22,411 nt of DNA, taken from NCBI GenBank assembly GCA_964541075.1, contig CAZIPZ010000043.1, positions 1 through 22,411 of the forward strand, written 5' to 3'. A program made the position numbers and the translations under genes. Positions 15,471-22,411 of the stretch are shown piece by piece. The notes under the pieces were generated by a model, which worked only from the letters and a program-made list of their open reading frames with translations, was not told the origin of the DNA and ran no database searches. The stretch is from CAZIPZ01 sp964541075 (lineage in GTDB: Bacteria; Acidobacteriota; Terriglobia; 20CM-2-55-15). Within the stretch, counting starts at the first letter, position 1. Each line of letters opens with the position of its first letter.

Positions 15471-15542
15471 AACAATCGCTTGGATCTATTCAACCGACTG
15501 TCGGCATACTTTTCGTGCAACCAAGTTCATTAAGGAGGACCA

Positions 15543-16088
15543 ATGAGTCGAGTATTAGGTATTGGAGAGAAGTTCCCGGCTTTCTCAACTCCCGCAGTCG
15601 TATCAATCGAGAAAGGGAAGGAGTTCGCAACCATCGACAATCGCAAGTTCGAGGGTAAATGGTCGGTTATTTTCTTCTGGCCAATGGATTTTACATTTGT
15701 GTGTCCGACTGAGATCGCCGAATTCAACAAGGAGATCCGCGCGTTCCATGATCGCGATGCGGAAGTTTTTGGTGCGAGTACAGACAGTCCGTTCGTGCAT
15801 CTGGCATGGCGCCAGAATCATCCGGACCTGAAGGATCTTGCGTTTCCGATGTTGGCGGACAACAAGAAAGATCTCAGTGAAGCTCTTGGCATTCTGCATC
15901 CGACAGAGAAGGTTCCTTTGAGGGCGACTTACATTGTGGATCCTGAAGGTGTAATTCGCTGGGTCAGCGTGAACGACTTGAAAGTCGGACGAAACGTAAA
16001 GGAAGTGATCCGGACCCTGGATGCACTGCAAACCGATGAACTCTGTCCGTGCAACTGGGAGCGCGGCCAGGATACGCTGGTTGTCTAA
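15543..16088 (+). CDS. ahpC: Peroxiredoxin AhpC, three-cysteine (mycobacterial) type
   Basis: This encodes a 181-residue 2-Cys peroxiredoxin that reduces hydrogen peroxide, organic hydroperoxides and peroxynitrite. The peroxidatic Cys is C54 in FWPMDFTFVCPTEIAEF. The C-terminus has two cysteines in DELCPCNW (C168 and C170), the same pattern as Mycobacterium tuberculosis AhpC, which uses AhpD rather than AhpF as reductant. That agrees with the ahpD gene 9 bp downstream and the absence of ahpF here. GGAGG lies 4 bp before the ATG. Expression is probably OxyR-controlled through the shared upstream region. Confidence 0.95.
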   Translation: MSRVLGIGEKFPAFSTPAVVSIEKGKEFATIDNRKFEGKWSVIFFWPMDFTFVCPTEIAEFNKEIRAFHDRDAEVFGASTDSPFVHLAWRQNHPDLKDLAFPMLADNKKDLSEALGILHPTEKVPLRATYIVDPEGVIRWVSVNDLKVGRNVKEVIRTLDALQTDELCPCNWERGQDTLVV

Positions 16089-16097
16089 GGAGGCTAA

Positions 16098-16634
16098 ATG
16101 AGCGCCGTCAGCTATTCAATGATCGATTCGTTGTTCGAGGGAAGCAGCAGTGCGATCGCCAAAGACTTGAAGCTGAATCTCAAGCGAGTGATCGAGGAGA
16201 GTTCGCTTTCTCCTGAGGAGGCGATGGCGGCGTTGCTGGCTGTGTCCACCAGTCTGGAGTATTCCGAACTGGCCTCTTATGCGGAGGAGCAGCTCAGAGC
16301 GCTCGGCCTGCCGTCTGATCAAATCAAGGAAGCGGCGGAGAGCGCCGCGATCGTCGGCATGCTGAACGTTTATTATCGATTTCGCCATATGGTCGGCGGC
16401 GGAGATGAATACCGCATTGCCGCCCTCCGGATGACCAGCCTGGCGAAGCCGGTGCTCGGTAAGGAACGATTTGAAATGTTGTCATTTGCCGTTTCAGTCA
16501 TCAATGGTTGCGAGTCCTGCATCAAGGCTCACGAGAAAGTTTTACGGGAAGCTTCGGTTCCCACAGACAAGATTCACGATCTGGCGCGGCTCGCCGCAGT
16601 TGTGAAGGCGGTCAAGACGCTTCGGCAGTCTTGA
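16098..16634 (+). CDS. ahpD: Alkylhydroperoxidase AhpD
   Basis: This encodes a 178-residue all-helical AhpD (carboxymuconolactone decarboxylase-like fold) protein that recycles oxidised AhpC. The active motif NGCESCIKAHEK contains C138 and C141 and the histidine H145. E126 lies 12 residues before the first Cys, as in the proton-relay Glu of mycobacterial AhpD. Length is typical. GGAGG from the intergenic TAAGGAGGCTAA precedes the ATG, and the gene follows ahpC by 9 bp. The pair should be co-transcribed as a peroxide defence operon. No clear terminator is visible after it. Confidence 0.95.
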   Translation: MSAVSYSMIDSLFEGSSSAIAKDLKLNLKRVIEESSLSPEEAMAALLAVSTSLEYSELASYAEEQLRALGLPSDQIKEAAESAAIVGMLNVYYRFRHMVGGGDEYRIAALRMTSLAKPVLGKERFEMLSFAVSVINGCESCIKAHEKVLREASVPTDKIHDLARLAAVVKAVKTLRQS

Positions 16635-16722
16635 TCGCCGAGCCGAGTCAAGGTTCGGGCGTTTCATGAAGCGCGAGATTGTAGGATCCGGGTTGGATTG
16701 AACAAGCGCAACGTCCCACCTC

Positions 16723-16742
16723 GCTGCTTAGTGCTGCTTAGT
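16723..16742. repeat. Tandem 10-bp duplication
   Basis: GCTGCTTAGT is repeated twice in tandem without a spacer, followed by a partial third copy (GCT). It sits in the 223-bp intergenic stretch between ahpD and the next gene and probably arose by slippage. No function is indicated. Confidence 0.6.
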
Positions 16743-16857
16743 GCTTGCCGGCTGGATTTGAGCAAAGTACACTCTGTCTTCCAAACTGTCCACGTCTGGT
16801 TCATCTCGGATCGCTCCCCCAAAATTCTTTCCGAATCCAGGCCGTAAACGAGATTAG

Positions 16858-18234
16858 GTGAAAGCTAGTTTATTAATCCTGATTACCTTGCTTGTGATTC
16901 CGGTTGCGGCGTCCGCTCACACTGAGATCTTCTTTCCGAAGCTGTTTTCCCCTGTGGAGCTTCAGACGACGGGATTCGTCTTCGTCAATCCAGATCCAGT
17001 AATCGCCACCGTCAACTTCTATCTGCTGAGTGCGGATGGTGCGACGTTATCGTCGACTTCCTTGACGATTCCTGCTGGAGGGCAATTGTCCAGGCTAGGA
17101 AATGAGTTGTTTCCAAATTCTGCGAGCAGCGGCTGGGTATACGTGATCAACGACACGGAAGGCATGCAGGCGTTTTGGTTGAACTACAACGGCGCCATCA
17201 CCGCCATGGACGGTTCGTCTGCTGCGGGCTACGACACAATCGGAACGGATCAGATAATCCCGCTCGTTGCCGGTCAAACGGAGTTGAACGTTGTCAATCC
17301 CAACTTCTTGACTGTTCCTGTGACGATTCGATTGTTCGGCGCCAACGGCCAATTGGGACGCACCGAGACAAGGATGCTGCCCATCGCGGGCGCGTTCCAG
17401 GCTCAGGTTGCCGTCTTGTTTCCTGATGTGAGTCTGCCGGAGTCGCGTTACGTTCGGATCGGCAGCGCGACCGCAATCGCGTCCTCCGCAGTGATCAAAG
17501 GATATCTGGTTCCTCAAGAGTCCGCTGTCGTCAATGGCGTCAATGTGACATCCGCGCGCGAAATCACCTTTCCTCATGTTGTTCACGGGGCGATCCATTC
17601 TGCAAATTACACAACCATCATTGGCGTCACAAACGTGTCCAGCTCGACGCAGACGGTCACGGTCCTATTCAACACCGACTCCGGTGGCGCCTTGACAGCG
17701 GCCCGAACTTTGCCGCCGGGAGGTTCGTTTCGAGAAACCGCCGAGTCGCTCTTTAACCTTCCTTCAGCTTTTCAAGCAGGGTGGGTGAGGGTGAGCGGAA
17801 CAGCGGCAATCGTTGGTGTTTTGGCGTATTCAGAAGCGTCCGCAGGCGGGCTCGCCGTAGTCCCCGCCGACGCAGCCCAGTCCAAGCTCTTCTTTTCGCA
17901 CATCGCGAATGGTCCGCCGCAATGGCAAACCGGCTTCGCACTTCTGAATTCGACGACCACTCCAACGGGGGTGGACGTCTATGCCTTGAATTCGTCTGGA
18001 TCGGTGATCTCAAGGTCCCGTGTCACTTTGAATCCCGGCCAGAGGATGGCGAACGTTATTGATGAACTCTTGCCTGAAACGCGCGGAATCAACGGAGGAT
18101 TCGTATACGTCAAGTCCGTTGATGCCGCACCATTGTTTGGCGTCGAACTCTTCTACACGAAGGATCTAAAGGTGCTGTCGAACGTTTCGGTCGGCAAACT
18201 TGCACCGGGAGTCGCGTATGCGCCTGCGCCGTAG
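16858..18234 (+). CDS. Secreted protein of four tandem modules of about 100 residues
   Basis: This encodes a 458-residue protein beginning with a signal peptide cleaved after about residue 20 (VAASAH). The mature part is four diverged copies of one beta-rich module, at about 24-112, 132-218, 237-330 and 345-437. Each has a start like IFFPKL, ITFPHV or KLFFSHI, a core such as TGFVFVNP, TIIGVTNV or TGFALLNS, then a strand with VNFYLLSADG or VDVYALNSSG, a linker such as TIPAGGQLSRLGNELFP, and a closing strand GWVYV, GWVRV or GGFVYV. Identity between copies is low but the order is constant. I cannot name the fold; an immunoglobulin-like beta-sandwich is plausible. The start is GTG at 16858 with a weak ribosome site. 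The next gene starts 17 bp before this stop, so the two are likely co-translated. Confidence 0.75.
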   Translation: MKASLLILITLLVIPVAASAHTEIFFPKLFSPVELQTTGFVFVNPDPVIATVNFYLLSADGATLSSTSLTIPAGGQLSRLGNELFPNSASSGWVYVINDTEGMQAFWLNYNGAITAMDGSSAAGYDTIGTDQIIPLVAGQTELNVVNPNFLTVPVTIRLFGANGQLGRTETRMLPIAGAFQAQVAVLFPDVSLPESRYVRIGSATAIASSAVIKGYLVPQESAVVNGVNVTSAREITFPHVVHGAIHSANYTTIIGVTNVSSSTQTVTVLFNTDSGGALTAARTLPPGGSFRETAESLFNLPSAFQAGWVRVSGTAAIVGVLAYSEASAGGLAVVPADAAQSKLFFSHIANGPPQWQTGFALLNSTTTPTGVDVYALNSSGSVISRSRVTLNPGQRMANVIDELLPETRGINGGFVYVKSVDAAPLFGVELFYTKDLKVLSNVSVGKLAPGVAYAPAP

Positions 18235-19639
18235 CGTCTCCGGCTGGATCATATTCCTGCTTGTAGCGGGCGTAGGAGAGGTGCGAGCGCAGCAGAGCGC
18301 GAGCATGCCCGGCGTCGAAAACAGTGTCGGATACCTGGCATCAGGAACGAGCATTCAGCCAATGACAACTTCCGAGTCGACTGCAATGGTGCACAGATTT
18401 TTCGGAAACTGGACGGCGATGCTGCATGCCAACGCGTTCGTGCTGGATATCCAACAAAGTGGACCCAGAGGCCGCGACAAATTTCTTTCGACTAATTGGT
18501 TTATGCCGATGATGCATCGCCAGGCCGGTCGCCACGGCGTATTGTTTCGCGCGATGCTGAGTATGGAGCCTGCGACCATTAGCAGGCGTGAATACCCCCT
18601 GTTGTTCCAAACGGGAGAAACGGCTAACGGCTTTTCGATCGTCGATGGCCAGCATCCACATGATTTCTTGATGGAGGCCGCTGCAAGATATGACATCGCT
18701 CTTGGCGAGCGGTCACAGATCTTCGTGTACGGTGGACCTGTCGCGGAAGCAGCGCTCGGCCCTACGCCGTTTCCACACCGGCTTTCAGCTTCGGAGAATC
18801 CGCTAGCCGTGCTGGGACACCATCAGCAGGATTCCACGCACATCTCGACAAACGTCATCAGTGTGGGATTCGCGAAAGGCCCAGCGCAGCTGGAAGCATC
18901 GGCGTTTCACGGCCGGGAACCGGACGAGAATCGGTGGAGCCTCGGCACAGGAAAACCCGATTCCTTTGCATCGCGGTTGACGATTTCACCACACAAGACA
19001 GTCGTTTCCCAGTTTTCGATCGGACGCATCAATGAGCCCGAACCATCGGACGCAGGCGTGGACGTCGTGCGAACCACCGCGTCGATTCATCACAACCGGC
19101 CGATTCATGCCGGTCATATCTCCTCTAGCCTCATCTGGGGGAGAAATAAGAACATCAGCGGCGACGCAAGAAGGATCTTCAATTCCTACAATCTGGAAGT
19201 CACGGGAAAGTTCCAGCGCAATTGGGTTTGGACGAGATTCGAAAATGTCGACCGTGATCGATCATTGCTCCCTGTAACTGCCGAGCCGCCGGAACCGGCC
19301 TGCCGTTTGTGCGGAATCGTTGGCCGAGGCATCGAGATCGATGACGACCGTTTCAAACCTGTTCCTTTTAGCCATGTGGCGCAGGGTCCGGATGGAAATC
19401 CAATCCTTATAGAAGAGACGCCGATCGGCCGCGTTCAGGCTTATACCCTTGGATACGAAAGAGAATTGCCAAGTCCCGCAGGCTGGATGAACATCGGTTT
19501 AGGCATGCAGGTTACGGTATATGGGTTCCCTTCTCAACTGCGCGCCGTCTATGGAGATCGTCCGTCTACGCTCGTTGCCTTTCTTCGGATCCGGCCCTCC
19601 GGCAACATGCAAGAGCATATGAGGCGGATGCATCAATGA
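18218..19639 (+). CDS. Outer-membrane-like protein with HPHDF motif and Met/His clusters
   Basis: This encodes a 473-residue exported protein of unknown function. Residues 1-24 form a signal peptide (RAQ|Q). The mature protein has many alternating strands and aromatic residues, consistent with a beta-barrel. Conserved-looking patches are FMPMMHRQAGRHG (95-107), VDGQHPHDFLMEAAARYD (142-159, with H146 and H148), and HHQQDSTHIS later; the C-terminus MQEHMRRMHQ is Met/His-rich. The HPHDF pattern recurs in acidobacterial outer-membrane proteins I associate loosely with copper loci, but I cannot assign a Pfam family. I chose the ATG at 18218, preceded by GGGAG; an in-frame TTG at 18200 is less likely. 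It overlaps the module protein gene and precedes the Cys-rich gene by 33 bp. Confidence 0.7.
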   Translation: MRLRRSVSGWIIFLLVAGVGEVRAQQSASMPGVENSVGYLASGTSIQPMTTSESTAMVHRFFGNWTAMLHANAFVLDIQQSGPRGRDKFLSTNWFMPMMHRQAGRHGVLFRAMLSMEPATISRREYPLLFQTGETANGFSIVDGQHPHDFLMEAAARYDIALGERSQIFVYGGPVAEAALGPTPFPHRLSASENPLAVLGHHQQDSTHISTNVISVGFAKGPAQLEASAFHGREPDENRWSLGTGKPDSFASRLTISPHKTVVSQFSIGRINEPEPSDAGVDVVRTTASIHHNRPIHAGHISSSLIWGRNKNISGDARRIFNSYNLEVTGKFQRNWVWTRFENVDRDRSLLPVTAEPPEPACRLCGIVGRGIEIDDDRFKPVPFSHVAQGPDGNPILIEETPIGRVQAYTLGYERELPSPAGWMNIGLGMQVTVYGFPSQLRAVYGDRPSTLVAFLRIRPSGNMQEHMRRMHQ

Positions 19640-19672
19640 CTCGAATTCTTGACAGGATGCCGTAGACTCAAA

Positions 19673-20020
19673 ATGATGCTTTTCCGTGCCACAGCCTCAG
19701 TCCTCATGCTGACCATGGCATTCAGCGGGATCTGGATCAGCCAGCCACCCGTTGCTGAAGACTCTCAGGAAGTTCCTGACTGCTGCTCTGACGGTATGTG
19801 TCCCGCGCATAAAGCTCTTGCCCAGAACGAGGATTGCATCTGCAGTATGTCCAGCGCTCCCGCTCCTGTGGCGCTGACCAATATGGGAATCCCTCCAGCC
19901 ATCGCGCCGGTCGTCATGACGGTTCCCATGTCTTTGATAGAGGAAGCTGGCGCTTTTGCGGCGATTGCGATTCCGTACGACGCACTTCGAGACCTTTCAA
20001 CTCCTCCCCCTAAAGCCTGA
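19673..20020 (+). CDS. Small exported cysteine-rich protein, candidate metal-binding
   Basis: This encodes a 115-residue protein. A hydrophobic signal segment (about 3-22) is followed by VPDCCSDGMCPAHK and EDCICSMSS. The cysteines form C37-C38-X4-C43, then H46, then C55-X-C57, with M42 and M59 nearby, a plausible soft-metal site. The rest is Pro/Ala-rich and ends STPPPKA. I do not recognise a named family. An in-frame TTG at 19649 would add eight residues without an obvious benefit, so I use the ATG at 19673; the next codon is also ATG and the Shine-Dalgarno is poor. The gene lies 33 bp after the HPHDF gene and 68 bp before the TonB receptor, which argues for joint expression and perhaps ligand or metal delivery. 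Confidence 0.65.
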   Translation: MMLFRATASVLMLTMAFSGIWISQPPVAEDSQEVPDCCSDGMCPAHKALAQNEDCICSMSSAPAPVALTNMGIPPAIAPVVMTVPMSLIEEAGAFAAIAIPYDALRDLSTPPPKA

Positions 20021-20088
20021 CAACAAGACTTTATTTCGCGTCTGCAGCAGTGCTGGCGCTGCTTCTGTTTTGTCAAAGGAGGAGTGTT

Positions 20089-22411
20089 GTGCGTTCATTC
20101 TGGTTCTTCTTAGTTGCTTGTTTCGCCTTTTGTCCGGCTGGTTCGGCTCAGCAATCCATTAACTTCGCCACTCTGACGGGACATGTCGAGGATGCCAGCG
20201 GTGCGGCCGTAGCAGGCGCCTCTGTCCGCCTGCTTCACATGGATCGTAATCAATCGATGTTCGCCCGGACCGACGTCCAAGGACGTTTTCTGTTCTCATA
20301 CCTTTCGCTGGGTGGGTACGAGATCCGCATCGAGCAACCCGGCTTTGAACCAATGGTCCGTAAAGTCGCCCTTTCCGTCGGACAAACGATCGAGGTCGGC
20401 TTTTCTCTAAAGGTCGCCGGTATTGCGGAGTCTGTCGATGTGAACATCACCGATCTTCCCTTAATTGAAGTTGCAAGGACTCAGGTGGCGGACACGATAC
20501 TGCCGAGGGAGATCGATGCCCTTCCGCTGAATGGCCGCAACTATCTTGATCTGGCGCTGCTTGTCCCTGGAGTCTCCAAGACGAACACCGGCAACAACGA
20601 ACGCTTTGCGGAAACGTCGGCTGTTCCCGGAACCGGCCTATCTGTAGCCGGACAACGAAACCTGGGGAACAGCTTCGTAGTCGATGGACTCTCGGCAAAT
20701 GATGACGCCGCGGATCTCGCCGGCACGTTCTTTAGCCAGGAAGTCATTCGGGAATTTCAGGTGATCACTTCCGGCGGCATCGCCGAATTCGGCAGGGCAT
20801 CGAGTGGTGTGGTCAATGTCGTGACGCAATCCGGCAGCAATAGCTGGCGTGGAAAACTCTATGGATTTTTGCGCAATCACCGGTTCGACGCGACGAATCC
20901 TTTTGCTCCCATGGGTGCGGCCGGCGGCAGAATCAAGAGCCCGTTGACGCAGGCGCAGTATGGGGCGACCTTGGGCGGGCCGCTCCGGCGTGACCGCACA
21001 TTTTTGTTCACAAACTTTGAGCGCGAGGATTTGAACCGTTCCGGGTTCATCACGATAGCGCCAGCCAATGTAGCTGCGGTGAACGCGGTTCTCGAAAGGG
21101 TGAGCTATGGTCCGGCTCGCCTGGCGACCGGCGCCTATCCGACTGGCAACGATCGAACCAGCTTCTTTACACGAACCGATTACGACATCAGCGACAGCAA
21201 CCGCGTGGCGTTGCGCTACAACATGTACGATATTTCAAGTCCCAATGCCAGAGGAGTGGGCGGTCTGAACGCCGTCAGCCGAGGAACCATTGTCGCGGAT
21301 ACGGACCATGCGCTTGCTGTGACGCACGTCCTCGCATTTTCAGGGAACACAGTCAACGAAATGAGGTTTCAGATAACGGCTAGCAGGTTCAAAGCACCCG
21401 GAAACGACGTCATCGGCCCCGCCGTCAGTATTTCCGGCGTGGCCAATCTCGGAGCATCCACTTCGTCGCCGACCGAGCGAGATCTCACAATGTTCCAGGT
21501 TGCCGACAACTACTCGAAGCAGATAGGTCGTCACTTTTTCAAGGCCGGGATGGATCATATTTACAACCGCGTAAATATTGTTTTTCCGGCGACTCTTTAC
21601 GGCTCCTACACCTTCAGTTCACTTCCCAATCTTCTCGCTGGAAACTACACGACATTTGCGCAGGCATTCGGCAAGATCGATTGGTTCCAGACAAATCCCA
21701 ACATCGGGTGGTTCATTCAGGATGAATGGAGACCCGCAAGAGCCCTTACGATAAATGCAGGATTGCGGCACGATGTGAGTTGGCTTGCGGGCGGAGTTCG
21801 CACGGCCCGCAGGAATTTAAGTCCGCGTCTCGGCATAGCGTATGCGCTTAGGGATCGCAAGACCGTTATCCGGGCGGGCTTCGGCCAATACTATGATCGC
21901 GTGCCTTTGCGAACTGTGGCCAATGCTCTCCGTGGGTCCGGAGTGGAATACAAGGCCGTCAGCTTGCAACGCTCCCAGGTTGGCGCTCCGAATTTCCCGG
22001 ACAAGCTTGCCGCCTTTCCAGCGGGTGCGCTTTACAACCTTACGACCATTGATCCTCACATTAAAAACGCATACGCGTTGCAGGGGAGTCTGCAGATCGA
22101 TCGGCAGATCGCACGGTCGCTGTCATTGTCTATGGGCTATCTTCGCGTTCGAGGTGTTCACATCATCATGCAGCGGAATCTGAACACGCCAACCTTGACT
22201 GCGGTGCAGGATCCTGTGAACCTCGGGCGTCCCAACTCGTCTCTTGGAAATATTTCCCAGTACAGCGGCCAAGGTGATTCCCATTACAACGGAATGACTT
22301 TGTCGTTGGAACATCGTGGACTGCGATGGATCAGTTCACGGGTTTCCTACACGTTGTCTAAGGCCATTGACAACACTGGAAACGCGTTCTTTAGCTCGGC
22401 TCAAAACAACT
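20089..22411 (+). CDS. TonB-dependent receptor, Oar-like, 3' end beyond the window
   Basis: A frame open from GTG at 20089 to the window end gives 774 residues of a second TonB-dependent receptor. A signal peptide (RSFWFFLVACFAFCPAGSAQ) leads into a carboxypeptidase-regulatory-like domain (GHVEDASGAAVAGASVRLL, then DVQGRFLFSYLSLGGYEI). The plug has IDALPLNGRNYLDLALLVPG, NSFVVDGLSAND and EFGRASSGVVNVVTQSG, and the barrel begins with WRGKLYGFLRN. The last residues read are NAFFSSAQNN, still within the barrel. AAAGGAGG about 6 bp upstream fixes the start. The ligand is unknown. Its place after a Cys-rich exported protein and a Met/His-rich envelope protein suggests a metal chelate, which is inference. 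It is not an obvious duplicate of the receptor at 1631. Confidence 0.88.
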   Translation, partial: MRSFWFFLVACFAFCPAGSAQQSINFATLTGHVEDASGAAVAGASVRLLHMDRNQSMFARTDVQGRFLFSYLSLGGYEIRIEQPGFEPMVRKVALSVGQTIEVGFSLKVAGIAESVDVNITDLPLIEVARTQVADTILPREIDALPLNGRNYLDLALLVPGVSKTNTGNNERFAETSAVPGTGLSVAGQRNLGNSFVVDGLSANDDAADLAGTFFSQEVIREFQVITSGGIAEFGRASSGVVNVVTQSGSNSWRGKLYGFLRNHRFDATNPFAPMGAAGGRIKSPLTQAQYGATLGGPLRRDRTFLFTNFEREDLNRSGFITIAPANVAAVNAVLERVSYGPARLATGAYPTGNDRTSFFTRTDYDISDSNRVALRYNMYDISSPNARGVGGLNAVSRGTIVADTDHALAVTHVLAFSGNTVNEMRFQITASRFKAPGNDVIGPAVSISGVANLGASTSSPTERDLTMFQVADNYSKQIGRHFFKAGMDHIYNRVNIVFPATLYGSYTFSSLPNLLAGNYTTFAQAFGKIDWFQTNPNIGWFIQDEWRPARALTINAGLRHDVSWLAGGVRTARRNLSPRLGIAYALRDRKTVIRAGFGQYYDRVPLRTVANALRGSGVEYKAVSLQRSQVGAPNFPDKLAAFPAGALYNLTTIDPHIKNAYALQGSLQIDRQIARSLSLSMGYLRVRGVHIIMQRNLNTPTLTAVQDPVNLGRPNSSLGNISQYSGQGDSHYNGMTLSLEHRGLRWISSRVSYTLSKAIDNTGNAFFSSAQNN

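Noticed and set aside
16635..16857. Possible terminator after ahpD or riboswitch before the module protein
   Set aside because: I found no stem followed by a T-tract and no recognisable aptamer; only a 10-bp tandem duplication is evident.
19649..19678. TTGACA with AATGAT 17 bp downstream, considered as an internal promoter
   Set aside because: The -10 would contain the start codon of the Cys-rich gene and matches the consensus only at four positions.
1..22411. CRISPR arrays, insertion sequences, transposases, toxin-antitoxin or phage genes
   Set aside because: I saw no regularly spaced repeats, no transposase or integrase motifs, and no defence-gene domains on either strand.

Overview
The window looks like chromosomal DNA of an Acidobacteriota-type bacterium, most likely a draft or metagenome-assembled genome because a run of ten N marks a scaffold join at 5209-5218. 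The main reasons are two large TonB-dependent receptors with an N-terminal carboxypeptidase-regulatory-like domain (Oar type), the tail of a DUF5916 outer-membrane protein, and intermediate base composition. The taxonomic call is inference.

Left part (1-5050). The tail of a DUF5916 protein is followed by a GGGACAG/CTGTCCC hairpin. Next come two minus-strand genes, a small exported protein and an apparently frameshifted NTF2/SnoaL-like protein. A complete TonB-dependent receptor (1631-4801) has a near-consensus sigma70 promoter with a palindrome in its spacer and a clear rho-independent terminator.

Middle left (5050-9800). A minus-strand operon encodes a TSUP (TauE/SafE) transporter, a DUF1326 protein and a DUF2182 membrane protein. 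The last is cut by the assembly gap. GGTCCCG/CGGGACC hairpins lie on both sides of the operon. A solitary ATP-grasp ligase follows, then about 820 bp without a convincing gene, then a minus-strand tRNA-Pro(UGG) whose 3' end is partly duplicated 299 bp away.

Middle right (9800-16650). A small outer-membrane beta-barrel gene faces an exported glycine-zipper protein. The minus-strand genes amidase, GerMN, rph and rdgB then run head to tail with 4-bp overlaps or a 1-bp gap, linking peptidoglycan hydrolysis, tRNA 3'-end trimming and nucleotide-pool cleaning. oxyR is divergent from ahpC-ahpD, a peroxide-response unit with a LysR-type box next to the oxyR start codon.

Right end (16858-22411). Four plus-strand genes follow closely: a secreted protein of four tandem modules of about 100 residues, an outer-membrane-like protein with a HPHDF motif and Met/His clusters, a small exported CC-X4-C...CXC protein, and a second TonB-dependent receptor running off the window. 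I read this as a candidate envelope metal-handling (perhaps copper) locus. It is the best candidate here for an undescribed system, but the function is inference from residues and gene order.
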